DNA of 24,858 nt. Source: an uncultured Clostridia bacterium (lineage in GTDB: Bacteria > Bacillota > Clostridia > Saccharofermentanales > Fastidiosipilaceae). The notes below the pieces were generated by a model. That model had not been told where the DNA came from, did not search any database, and worked only from the letters and a program-made list of their open reading frames with translations. This document shows positions 14,812 through 22,705 of the stretch, piece after piece. The position numbers and the translations under genes are program-made. The stretch is taken from assembly GCA_947253135.1 (NCBI GenBank), contig CAMXYS010000008.1, positions 1-24,858 on the forward strand, read 5' to 3'. Numbering within the stretch: the stretch's first letter is position 1; every line of letters starts with the position of its first letter.

Positions 14812-14841
14812 TTGACGGACCGGTCAGCCGAAGGTTACAAT
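14812..14841 (+). promoter_or_regulatory. Promoter of the T-box/aro operon
   Basis: TTGACG (14812-14817) and TACAAT (14836-14841) are separated by 18 nt, giving a start near 14848, about 85 nt before Stem I of the T-box. Its -35 lies 9 bp from the -35 of the divergent tRNA-Ser promoter. Confidence 0.65.
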
Positions 14842-14932
14842 TCAGGACAGTTCCATTTCACTGATTTTTCTGAATCATCAAGCGGAATGACTAAGGCCAC
14901 TTGTGAGTGGCTACACTAAAAAATGTGTTGAC

Positions 14933-15247
14933 GAAGGAAAGTAGCCCGGCTTGGAGCGAGGCAGAGAGAGTGATCGTCTGTAAGAGGATGGCTGTGAGTC
15001 ACTTTCGCCGGACCGCGTGAAGTTCCCTTCTGAACAGGCCGACCGAACGGTCCTTCCTCCTGTTTTTGCAGCTACAAGTGTTGCTTAAAACAAGTTTGGT
15101 TAGAGGGTAAGTTGGCCCGGTATTCCCCGTTAGCGGAAAAGGATATGTCTGTATCCGTATTAAGTGCATGTCCGTCTTTGGCGGGTATGAAGTCAGGTGG
15201 TACCGCGAAGGCTCTTCGTCCTGTTGGAGGACAGAAGGGTTTTTTTA
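14933..15247 (+). promoter_or_regulatory. T-box leader of the aromatic operon, probable Phe (UUC) specifier
   Basis: The hallmark T-box sequence AGGTGGTACCGCG lies at 15195-15207, followed at once by a terminator. Stem I is closed by GAAGG (14933-14937) with CCTTC (15026-15030). An AGTA S-turn motif (14940-14943) faces GTGAAG-TTC, and the distal loop carries the usual GGATGGCTGTGAG. The codon in the specifier position reads most naturally as TTC (15023-15025), meaning tRNA-Phe. The base after it can pair with the closing stem, which is less usual, so the register is not certain. Uncharged tRNA would stabilise the antiterminator and allow transcription of the aro operon. Confidence 0.85.
15212..15247 (+). 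terminator. T-box-controlled terminator
   Basis: The stem has 11 pairs (15212-15222 with 15228-15239, one bulged A at 15233 and one G-T pair) with loop GTTGG, and is followed by seven T. Its left part would be opened when the T-box sequence just upstream forms the antiterminator. Confidence 0.85.
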
Positions 15248-15300
15248 TACCTAAATAGCGGTTAAGTAGGATGGTAGTTTGGCAGAAAAGAGGATGAAAA

Positions 15301-16350
15301 ATGATTATTGTAATGCAGCAAAAGGCCGGTCAGGCAGAGATTAAACACATCAAGGATCTTCTGGCAGATGCTGATCTGAAGGCTCATATTTCGGAAGGAA
15401 CAGCCGTCACGATCATCGGTGTAGTCGGCGACAAAAGTCGCTTGGACTTAAACAGCTTGGCGGTGCAGCCGGGAGTCGATAAATTAGTGCCTATCATGGA
15501 GGGGCATAAGTTGGCAGGCAAGACCTTCCATCCGGAACCTTCCGTCTTTACAGTCGGGCGGGCTGAGTTTGGCGGCCGGCGGCCGGTTCAGATGATGGGC
15601 CCCTGTGCGGTGGAAAGCTACGAGCAGGTGCGTACAGTAGCGCAAGAAGGGGCGGCCTTGGGTGCCACTGTTTTGCGCGGCGGTGCTTATAAGCCACGCA
15701 CTTCACCTTACAGCTTTCAAGGGCTGGGTGTTGAAGGACTTAAGATTTTAAGAGCCGTGGCAGATGAGTTTAATTTAGTGGTCATTTCGGAGATCACCTC
15801 AGAAAATGACTTGGAGGAGGCCCTGAATTATTTGGATATCGTGCAGATCGGAGCCCGCAATGCCCAAAATTTCCGCTTGCTTTCGGCTGTGGGTAAGGCC
15901 GGTGTTCCCGTGATGTTAAAGCGGGGGATGTCCATGACCATAGATGAATGGTTAGGTTCAGCCGAGTACATTTTAAATGAGGGCGAGTACCGGGTCATGC
16001 TGTGCGAACGGGGGATCAGAACCTTTGAAACGGCCTACCGCAGCACCCTGGATATCGGGGCCATCCCGGTTTTAAAAGAAAAGACTCACCTACCCGTTAT
16101 AGTCGATCCCTCCCATGCTGCAGGCAAGGCTTCTCTGGTAGCGCCTTTGGCCAGGGCCGCAGTGGCAGCCGGGGCGGACGGCTTAATTGTAGAAGTCCAT
16201 CCTGACCCTCCCAAAGCGCTGTCGGACGCGGCCCAGCAACTCACTCTAGCAGAGTACCGAGCCTTGGTGGCACAAATTGAAGGGATGCTGCCTTTCTTAG
16301 AAACTGCACCTGGATTGGAAACAGTTCCTGAGCAGGGAGAAAGACCATGA
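15301..16350 (+). CDS. aroF: 3-deoxy-7-phosphoheptulonate (DAHP) synthase, type I-beta, first copy
   Basis: Condenses phosphoenolpyruvate and erythrose 4-phosphate, the first step of aromatic biosynthesis (349 aa). Residues 1-70 form the ferredoxin-like regulatory domain found in the Thermotoga-type enzyme, which binds the feedback inhibitor. The barrel follows, with GPCAVES (metal ligand Cys102), RGGAYKPRTSPYSFQG, QIGARNAQNF, LKRG, ERGIRTFET, DPSHAAG (His ligand) and VEVHPDP. A C-terminal tail of about 12 residues is absent from the second copy. RBS AAGAGGA precedes ATG 15301. It is the first gene after the T-box, and its stop overlaps the tyrA start by 4 nt. Confidence 0.95.
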   Translation: MIIVMQQKAGQAEIKHIKDLLADADLKAHISEGTAVTIIGVVGDKSRLDLNSLAVQPGVDKLVPIMEGHKLAGKTFHPEPSVFTVGRAEFGGRRPVQMMGPCAVESYEQVRTVAQEGAALGATVLRGGAYKPRTSPYSFQGLGVEGLKILRAVADEFNLVVISEITSENDLEEALNYLDIVQIGARNAQNFRLLSAVGKAGVPVMLKRGMSMTIDEWLGSAEYILNEGEYRVMLCERGIRTFETAYRSTLDIGAIPVLKEKTHLPVIVDPSHAAGKASLVAPLARAAVAAGADGLIVEVHPDPPKALSDAAQQLTLAEYRALVAQIEGMLPFLETAPGLETVPEQGERP

Positions 16351-17840
16351 CGGGGCGAACCGGAGCCTCTACAGGAAGTGGGCGACCTGCTCGACTAGCA
16401 GAGTCCGTCCGGTCGGAAAGTTTGGACTCCCGGGAAATGGGTGTTGATCCAGCCGTGGCCGCCCCAGAGGAGAAATTACAGGTTATTATTGTCGGCGCCG
16501 GTTTGATCGGCGGTTCTCTGGCCAAGGCCTTAAAGTTGAACTGGGAACGCCTGGGACAGCTCATTATTTTTGATACTGATCAAGCAACTGTGGAGGCAGC
16601 TACGGCAGAGAAAGTGGCAGATGCGGCTTATCTGCTGCCGGCAGTGGGTACAAACGGTGCCGGTATGGACTCGGCGGCGAGTGCAGCCGGAGGCCTTATG
16701 GAGACTGCAGCAAAAAGTGTAGTTACAGCAGGCCCGCCTGAAAGGTCTGTTTCCTCTGTTGCCGGCGAAAAAAACGCCCCTCTCACCAATAGTCTGACCG
16801 CTGAGATGAAGCAGGTTTTAGCCCGGGCGGACCTAGTTGTTTTTGCTGTCCCCGTGGCTATGATCGGGCCGCTTTATAGAAGTCTCAGCCCTTATACGGA
16901 TGCTCTTTTCACAGACGTGGCCGGCGTCAAAGTTCCGGTTATGACAGCCCTGGCAGGGCAACGTTTTATTGGCGGACACCCCATGGCCGGAACCGAACGT
17001 ACCGGTTATGCCTGCAGTTCGGCCGGACTATTTGAAAATGCCTTGTATGTCTTGACACCGCCGGCAAGCGAGGGCGACCCGGCGGCAGCTGTCGATATCC
17101 CTGAAGAAAGGCCAGCAGCAGAAGCCGGGGCCAAGCCGGGCGCAACAGGCTCGTTTGAAAGATCCGTTGCTCCTCCTGCCGGCGGCTATGCCTATGATTT
17201 AGAGTCAGACCTGGCCCTATTGGAAGAGATGGTGCAGGCGGTAGGAGCCATACCGCTTTTACTAACGGCAGCAGAACATGACCGGGGGGTAGCTGCCATC
17301 AGCCATCTACCACATGTGCTGGCAGCCGGTTTAGTCAATGCAGTAAGAGATTTGCAGAAAACTGAAAATGCTGATTTTATGCGCTTGGCCGCCGGCGGTT
17401 TTAGGGATATCACCCGTATCGCTTCATCTTCGGCTAATTTATGGGCCGGACTGGCGGCCGAAAACAAGGCCTCCTTACTGCCTGCAATAGACCGGTTGAT
17501 CAGTCGTTTAGAAGATTTTAAGAAGGCACTGGCGAGCGGCGACCAACCGGCTGTCAAAGCTTATTTTGAAACGGCCGGTCAAGCCCGCGGGCGGCTGCCG
17601 AGCAGGGGGGCAGGTGCCTTACAGACAGATGCCCTGATTCAGATTGAATTGGCGGACCGGCCGGGTGAGATAGCAGTAATTGCCACCCTGCTGGCTGTGC
17701 GGGGGATCAATATTCAAAATATAGGCATCCTCAATGCTCGCCAATACGAAGGTGGGCGGATGCACCTTTATCTGAGCTCGGACAATCAGGTGGAACCCGC
17801 CTTGGCCGCCTTGCGTGGGGCCGGTTATGAGTGTTTTTAG
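16347..17840 (+). CDS. tyrA: Prephenate dehydrogenase with C-terminal ACT domain and low-complexity inserts
   Basis: Converts prephenate to 4-hydroxyphenylpyruvate with NAD(P)+ on the tyrosine branch (497 aa, against about 370 for B. subtilis TyrA). The dinucleotide-binding loop is VGAGLIGGSLA (G50-G56). Conserved active-site segments are GGHPMAGTERTGY (H211) and AISHLPH (H320). An ACT domain from about residue 425 (IQIELADRPGEIAVIA) suggests amino acid feedback control. The extra length is an N-terminal extension (1-43) and two inserts (about 100-150 and 239-282). The inserts share a diverged 39-nt repeat in the same frame. The start at ATG 16347 overlaps the aroF stop (ATGA); Met31 is a possible alternative that would drop most of the extension. 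Confidence 0.9.
   Translation: MTGRTGASTGSGRPARLAESVRSESLDSREMGVDPAVAAPEEKLQVIIVGAGLIGGSLAKALKLNWERLGQLIIFDTDQATVEAATAEKVADAAYLLPAVGTNGAGMDSAASAAGGLMETAAKSVVTAGPPERSVSSVAGEKNAPLTNSLTAEMKQVLARADLVVFAVPVAMIGPLYRSLSPYTDALFTDVAGVKVPVMTALAGQRFIGGHPMAGTERTGYACSSAGLFENALYVLTPPASEGDPAAAVDIPEERPAAEAGAKPGATGSFERSVAPPAGGYAYDLESDLALLEEMVQAVGAIPLLLTAAEHDRGVAAISHLPHVLAAGLVNAVRDLQKTENADFMRLAAGGFRDITRIASSSANLWAGLAAENKASLLPAIDRLISRLEDFKKALASGDQPAVKAYFETAGQARGRLPSRGAGALQTDALIQIELADRPGEIAVIATLLAVRGINIQNIGILNARQYEGGRMHLYLSSDNQVEPALAALRGAGYECF
16729..16767 (+). repeat. 39-nt in-frame repeat, copy 1 (tyrA insert 1)
   Basis: 29 of 39 positions match the copy at 17146-17184 with no gaps. It encodes GPPERSVSSVAG against GSFERSVAPPAG in the other copy. 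Both lie in low-complexity inserts of tyrA. Confidence 0.5.
17146..17184 (+). repeat. 39-nt in-frame repeat, copy 2 (tyrA insert 2)
   Basis: Second copy of the repeat at 16729-16767, in the same reading frame and of the same length. Invariant blocks are CAGGC at the left, TGAAAG in the middle and TGCCGGCG at the right. Confidence 0.5.
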
Positions 17841-17889
17841 CAAAAAAAGAGCAGGCCCGTAGGAGCTACTCTAAGGAAGGAAAGTCAAT

Positions 17890-18903
17890 ATGATTATCGT
17901 TTTAAAAACAAATGCGGCAAGCGAACAAACGCAAGAGTTAGTCCATTGGCTGGAGCAATATGATATTCAGGCCACCCCAATTGTAGGTCAGTCATCGAGT
18001 GTCCTGGGTTTAGTGGGTGATACTTCTGTGCTCAGGCCGGAAAATCTCCAGCAGTGGCCGGTGGTGGAATCGGTTATTAAGGTGCAGGAGCCCTATAAGA
18101 AGGCCAACCGAAAATTTCATCCGGCTGACAGCCTGGTCAAAGTGGGTGATGTGACGATTGGCGGTGCTCAACTGGTAGTTGCCGCCGGCCCCTGCTCTGT
18201 GGAGACGGAAGATCAGATTGCCGGTATCGCCGAGCATGTAAAGGCGGCCGGGGCGACTTTGTTGCGCGGTGGGGCCTTTAAGCCGCGCACCTCACCTTAT
18301 AGCTTCCAGGGGTTAAAGGCGGAGGGCCTAGTCTATATGATGGAGGCGAGGGAACGGAGCGGTTTACCGATTGTCACCGAAATTACCAATCCTTCTCAAA
18401 TTGAGATGTTTGAACAGCATGTTGATATGATCCAGGTCGGCGCCCGCAACATGCAAAACTTTGAATTGCTGCGCCAGCTGGGGCGGCTCCGCAAACCGAT
18501 CCTGTTAAAGCGGGGGCTGTCTGCCACGATTGAAGAACTCCTGATGGCAGCAGAATATATCTTGGCGGGGGGCAATGACCAGGTTGTTCTCTGTGAAAGA
18601 GGAATCCGCACCTATGAGACTGCCACCAGAAATACCATGGACATTAGTGCGGTGCCGGTCCTAAAGAAAAAGACCCACCTGCCCATTTTTATCGACCCCT
18701 CGCATGCCGGCGGCCAAGCCTACTTGGTTGAGCCCCTGGCCCTAGCGGGTGTAGCGGCAGGGGCGGACGGCTTGATTATTGAGGTGCATAATGATCCGCC
18801 ACGCGCCCTTTCGGATGGGCAACAGTCGCTGACACCGGCAGAGTTTAGCACTTTGATGGACAAAATGAAAAAAGTGGCGACGGCGGTCGGCCGTACGCTT
18901 TGA
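17890..18903 (+). CDS. aroF: DAHP synthase, type I-beta, second copy
   Basis: A second DAHP synthase (337 aa) in the same operon. It shares the full architecture of the first copy: an N-terminal ferredoxin-like regulatory domain (1-70), GPCSVET with Cys102 at the same residue number, RGGAFKPRTSPYSFQG, QVGARNMQNF, LKRG, ERGIRTYET, DPSHAGG and VEVHNDPPRALSD. All catalytic and metal residues are intact. The regulatory domains differ much more than the barrels, so the two enzymes may answer to different end products. AAGGAAGG (17873-17880) is 9 nt before ATG 17890, 49 nt after tyrA. Confidence 0.95.
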   Translation: MIIVLKTNAASEQTQELVHWLEQYDIQATPIVGQSSSVLGLVGDTSVLRPENLQQWPVVESVIKVQEPYKKANRKFHPADSLVKVGDVTIGGAQLVVAAGPCSVETEDQIAGIAEHVKAAGATLLRGGAFKPRTSPYSFQGLKAEGLVYMMEARERSGLPIVTEITNPSQIEMFEQHVDMIQVGARNMQNFELLRQLGRLRKPILLKRGLSATIEELLMAAEYILAGGNDQVVLCERGIRTYETATRNTMDISAVPVLKKKTHLPIFIDPSHAGGQAYLVEPLALAGVAAGADGLIIEVHNDPPRALSDGQQSLTPAEFSTLMDKMKKVATAVGRTL

Positions 18904-19022
18904 CCGCAGGTGGTTGCAGGAGGTGCGACCGGGAGGCCGGGGAGAAAACAGATCAGGCTGTCCAGGTGGTTAAAGATCGAAAAAATGGCTGTGGGATTAA
19001 GTTAAAAGCGAGGAGGGCGGTT

Positions 19023-20096
19023 ATGTGTGAGATTGAAGTGAAGAGCAAACAAGGTGATTACCGGGTGGACGTTCAGGCCGGCTGCTTGGACCGAATTGGC
19101 GATTTGGCTGCCGGCTTTTTCCCCGGCAAGACCTGCTTAGTAATCAGTGACAGCATAGTGGGGCCACTTTATTTGCCACCGGTGATGAAAAGTTTGCGCC
19201 GGGCGGGCGTAAAGGCCTTTTCTTATATGTTTCCAGCCGGTGAAAGTCAAAAAAAACAAGCAACTTTAAACCTTTTATATAAGGTTATGCACGATGTCGG
19301 TTTGACCAGGACAGACGGGGTGGTTGCCCTCGGTGGAGGGGTAACCGGTGACCTGGGGGGATTTGCGGCGGCCACCTACTTGCGCGGAATTCCTTATGTT
19401 CAAGTGCCGACGAGCTTGTTGGCACAAGTAGATTCCTCGGTAGGAGGTAAAACCGGCATTGATACCGCTTTCGGGAAAAATATGGTGGGTGCCTTTTACC
19501 AGCCTAAAGCGGTTTTAATCGACCCTGACCTCCTGGATAGCCTGCCCGGCCCGCGGTTGTCAGAAGGGATGGCAGAAGTGCTTAAATATGGCTTGATCAA
19601 AGACGCGGACTTGTTCGCCAAGGCCAAGCAGAAACAAGCACCTGGCGCCGACCTGATAGCTCGCTGCGTGGAAATTAAGGCGGAGGTTGTTCGTCAAGAC
19701 GAGTTTGACCGAGGTGAGCGGATGCTTTTAAATTTTGGTCATACGGTTGGTCACGCTATAGAAAAGGCAACCGGTTACTCCTTATATACACATGGGGCGG
19801 CAGTGGCAATCGGTATGCGGGCGGCAATCAGGATCGGCATCAAGCTGAGGGTGACGCCGCCGGCGGTCGAGGCGGAGTTATTGGAGGCTTTGGCTGCCTG
19901 GGACCTGCCGGCGGCGGCTGCACTTGATTTGGAGAGCCTGTTGCCGGCCCTGCAAGCGGACAAAAAATGGCTGTCCGGCAATTTGAATTTTATTTTATTG
20001 GAGGCGGTCGGGCGGGCGGTTATTCATCCCTTGAAGGCCGCTGAGTTGACCGAGCTTTTACAAGTAACTTGGCTGGAGGCAGGCGTCCATGAATAA
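19023..20096 (+). CDS. aroB: 3-dehydroquinate synthase
   Basis: Converts DAHP to 3-dehydroquinate, the second shikimate-pathway step, using NAD+ and a divalent metal (357 aa, the usual length). The nucleotide-binding core reads VVALGGGVTGDLGGFAAATYLRG and is followed by VPTSLLAQVDSSVGGKTGID. The metal ligands are Glu in SEGMAEVLKYG, His in LNFGHTVGHAIE and His in YTHGAAVAIGM. ATG 19023 is chosen because AGGAGG (19011-19016) lies 6 nt upstream and the protein then starts where the family does. The frame is open back to a TTG at 18900, but that extension is Arg/Cys-rich and unlike AroB. The 119 nt before the gene hold nothing I recognise. It overlaps aroA by 8 nt. Confidence 0.95.
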   Translation: MCEIEVKSKQGDYRVDVQAGCLDRIGDLAAGFFPGKTCLVISDSIVGPLYLPPVMKSLRRAGVKAFSYMFPAGESQKKQATLNLLYKVMHDVGLTRTDGVVALGGGVTGDLGGFAAATYLRGIPYVQVPTSLLAQVDSSVGGKTGIDTAFGKNMVGAFYQPKAVLIDPDLLDSLPGPRLSEGMAEVLKYGLIKDADLFAKAKQKQAPGADLIARCVEIKAEVVRQDEFDRGERMLLNFGHTVGHAIEKATGYSLYTHGAAVAIGMRAAIRIGIKLRVTPPAVEAELLEALAAWDLPAAAALDLESLLPALQADKKWLSGNLNFILLEAVGRAVIHPLKAAELTELLQVTWLEAGVHE

Positions 20097-21594
20097 GGCA
20101 CAATTTTCTCAGGTTTTGCCGGCAGTTTTTTTGCCGGAAAAACCGATTAAGGTCGTGCCCGGCCGGTTGCAGGGTAGTATCGTGCCCCCACCATCCAAAA
20201 GCATCTTGCACCGGGCTTTGATTTGTGCGGCTCTGACGGGTGAAATGGCCTGGCTGGAGGCGATCAAAGGGGCAGAGGGATTTGTTTCAGCTGATATAAA
20301 AGCGACGGCAAAGGGGCTGGCCCGTCTATTGGTCGCCTGCAGGACGGGGGGAGGACAGTCGGCAGAAAGGCCTCATTCAGCAGAAAGGTCTCATTCAGCA
20401 GAAACGCCTCATTCAGGGATTGGTGTACCGGCGCATCCGGGTGGCTCTACAGCTGCTCAAACCACTGTCTCGATCGGATCAGGAAACCGGCAGATGATGG
20501 CAGAGCCGGCTTGTTTCCAGTCGTCCGGCCTGGCCAAGCCGGAACCCGTGGCAATCGATTGCGGTGAATCCGGTTCTACTTTAAGGTTTTTATTGCCGGT
20601 GGCGGCTGCCCTAGGGATAGAAGCTGTGTTTACGGGCGCAGGTGCCTTGCCGGACCGCCCCTTGCGAGACTATGCAAATATTTTTGAAGATCGTGTCCAC
20701 TTGGGTTTTCCGGCCGGCGGCCGCTCCTTGCCGCTGCAGCTCAAAGGCCGGTTAAAGCCCGGTCACTACCGGGTGCCGGGACACGTCAGCTCCCAATATA
20801 TCACCGGCCTTTTATTGGCTCTGCCGTTGACGGGGGGAGAGTGCACGGTGGAACTTACCTCCCCCTTGGCTTCAGGTCCCTATGTTGATTTGACGCTCGA
20901 TGTGATGGCAGCCTTCGGAGTTGAGGTAATTGAAGATACAGAGCTGGGCTCCTATGGCGGTTGGCGCTTGTCGGCCGCCAGTCAGTATAAGTTGCCGGCG
21001 TCGGGCTTCCGGGTAGAACCGGACTTTTCCCAGGCCGCTTTTTGGCTGGTCGCCCGTTTTATTGGCCATCCGATTGAAGTGAGGGATCTGCCAGCGGTCA
21101 GCCGGCAGGGGGACAGTCAAATTGTGGCTGTTTTAGACCAATTACAGGCCATCCGCCAGGCCGGAGCAGGCAATCTCTATCTGGCAGCAGATGACATTCC
21201 GGACCTAGTCCCGATTTTAAGTGTTGCGGCCGCCACAGTCCCCGGTACGCATGTTTTTGCCGGGGTGAAAAGGCTCCGTTTAAAGGAATGTGACCGGCTG
21301 CAGGCCACCCAAGAGATGTTGGCCTCGACCGGTCTGAAAACCGCCTATGATGAAGTCAAAGATGAACTGACGGTCTATGGCATTTCTCCCTTTGAGATTT
21401 TATCCGGCTTGAAAGAGGGCGCCACTCCGGCACCGACTTACGGCGACCACCGGATGGCCATGGCACAAACTATTTTGGGCTGCTCAGCTAAGCACGGCTA
21501 TATTGTGGATAGACCGGGCTGCGTAGCCAAGTCTTGGCCTGATTTTTACAGAGACTTTGCCCGTTTGGGCGGGACCTATATGGAGGTGGACTAA
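20089..21594 (+). CDS. aroA: 3-phosphoshikimate 1-carboxyvinyltransferase (EPSP synthase) with a low-complexity insert
   Basis: Transfers enolpyruvate from PEP to shikimate 3-phosphate (501 aa, against about 420-430 for the family). Conserved parts are PPPSKSILHRALI (Lys37), CGESGSTLRFLLPVAA, GHVSSQYITGLLLALPL, DIPDLVPILSVAA (catalytic Asp), LKECDRLQA and GDHRMAMA. The extra length is one insert at about residues 85-151, between the end of the first helical segment and CGESGST. It contains three tandem hexapeptides, AERPHS, AERSHS and AETPHS. The insert lies in a surface-loop position, so activity is probably kept. TGGAGG (20074-20079) precedes ATG 20089. aroC starts on the last base of the stop codon. 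Confidence 0.94.
   Translation: MNKAQFSQVLPAVFLPEKPIKVVPGRLQGSIVPPPSKSILHRALICAALTGEMAWLEAIKGAEGFVSADIKATAKGLARLLVACRTGGGQSAERPHSAERSHSAETPHSGIGVPAHPGGSTAAQTTVSIGSGNRQMMAEPACFQSSGLAKPEPVAIDCGESGSTLRFLLPVAAALGIEAVFTGAGALPDRPLRDYANIFEDRVHLGFPAGGRSLPLQLKGRLKPGHYRVPGHVSSQYITGLLLALPLTGGECTVELTSPLASGPYVDLTLDVMAAFGVEVIEDTELGSYGGWRLSAASQYKLPASGFRVEPDFSQAAFWLVARFIGHPIEVRDLPAVSRQGDSQIVAVLDQLQAIRQAGAGNLYLAADDIPDLVPILSVAAATVPGTHVFAGVKRLRLKECDRLQATQEMLASTGLKTAYDEVKDELTVYGISPFEILSGLKEGATPAPTYGDHRMAMAQTILGCSAKHGYIVDRPGCVAKSWPDFYRDFARLGGTYMEVD
20362..20415 (+). repeat. Three tandem 18-bp repeats inside aroA
   Basis: Units at 20362-20379, 20380-20397 and 20398-20415, consensus GCAGAAAGGCCTCATTCA, differing at one to three positions. 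The period is a multiple of three, so copy number could change without breaking the frame. Confidence 0.9.
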
Positions 21595-22700
21595 TGGGAT
21601 CGATTTGGGGAAGGCAAGTTAAAATCAGCCTGTTTGGAGAATCGCACGGACCCGGTATCGGTGTTGTGCTGGACGGTTTACCGGCGGGAGAAAAAATCGA
21701 CTTGGCGGAGGTCGCTTCCTTTATGGCCAGGCGGGCACCGGGGCGAACCCCTTGGTCCACTCGGCGGCAAGAACCGGATCAACCGGAGATTTTGTCAGGC
21801 TTGTACCGCGGTCAGACCACCGGTACCCCCTTGGCAGCGGTGATCTATAACCGGGACAGGCGGTCGCATGACTATGAGTCCTTGGCCGGAGTCCCCCGGC
21901 CGGGACATGCTGATTTGACCGGTCAAATGCGCTATCGAGGGGCCAATGACCCGCGTGGCGGCGGCCATTTTTCCGGCCGGTTAACGGCTCCTTTAACCTT
22001 TGCCGGAGCTGTTTGCAGTCAAATTCTAGCCCGCAAGGGAACAAAGATCGCGGCCCACATTTATAGTATAGGGTCTATCTGCGATCACCCGGTCGACCCG
22101 GTGGCCCCGGATCAAGCGGCCTTATTAAATTTAAAGGAAAAGGAGTTTCCGGTTTTAGCTGATGAACAGGGCGAGGCCATGGCGGCAGCGGTCGAAGCAG
22201 CCCGGCAGGAGGCGGATTCTTTAGGTGGCAGCGTAGAGGTTTTGGCCTGGGGTTATCCGGCCGGTATTGGCGACCCCATGATGGGCGGTTTAGAGTCGGT
22301 CTTAGCCTCACTTTATTATGCTATACCGGCGGTCAAGGGAGTCTCTTTCGGGGCCGGTTTTGATGTTTGTGAACGCCGGGGTTCTGTCAATAATGACAGC
22401 CCGGTTATCCTTGAGCAAAGCGGGCAAAAATGCATTCGCCTGCGGTCTAACCATGCGGGCGGGATTGATGGAGGCATCAGTAACGGGATGCCGATTGTAG
22501 CCCGGCTGGCTTTTAAACCGACTCCCTCTATCGGCCTGGAGCAGGAGACGGTTGATCTGACAGAGCTGACCAATACCACTGTGGTGGTCAAGGGCAGACA
22601 TGATCCTTGTCTGGTGCCCCGGGCGGTGCCGGTGGTAGCAGCAGCTACGGCCGTCGGACTCTTGGATTGTTATCTCGTGCAATACGGGAAGGAAGGATAA
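21594..22700 (+). CDS. aroC: Chorismate synthase
   Basis: Makes chorismate from EPSP using reduced flavin, the last common step of the pathway (368 aa, normal length). Family signatures are all present: GESHGPGIGVVLDGLPAG near the N-terminus, RAPGRTPWSTRR, GTPLAAVIYN, RPGHADLTGQMRYR, DPRGGGHFSGRLTAP (the FMN and phosphate region) and RSNHAGGIDGGISNGMPI. The aroA stop and aroC start share one base (TAATG) and GGAGGTGG (21582-21589) lies just upstream, so the two are translationally coupled. Nothing is unusual. Confidence 0.96.
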   Translation: MGSIWGRQVKISLFGESHGPGIGVVLDGLPAGEKIDLAEVASFMARRAPGRTPWSTRRQEPDQPEILSGLYRGQTTGTPLAAVIYNRDRRSHDYESLAGVPRPGHADLTGQMRYRGANDPRGGGHFSGRLTAPLTFAGAVCSQILARKGTKIAAHIYSIGSICDHPVDPVAPDQAALLNLKEKEFPVLADEQGEAMAAAVEAARQEADSLGGSVEVLAWGYPAGIGDPMMGGLESVLASLYYAIPAVKGVSFGAGFDVCERRGSVNNDSPVILEQSGQKCIRLRSNHAGGIDGGISNGMPIVARLAFKPTPSIGLEQETVDLTELTNTTVVVKGRHDPCLVPRAVPVVAAATAVGLLDCYLVQYGKEG

Positions 22701-22705
22701 AAATA

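Noticed and set aside
18900..19022. Extension of aroB upstream to a TTG codon
   Set aside because: The extra residues are Arg/Cys/Lys-rich and not AroB-like, while AGGAGG stands 6 nt before the ATG at 19023.
20362..20415. CRISPR-like repeat array
   Set aside because: The units are contiguous, have no spacers and encode in-frame hexapeptides within aroA.
22607..22705. Extension of pheA back into aroC
   Set aside because: It overlaps the conserved aroC C-terminus and would need a start without a good ribosome binding site; ATG 22706 fits better.
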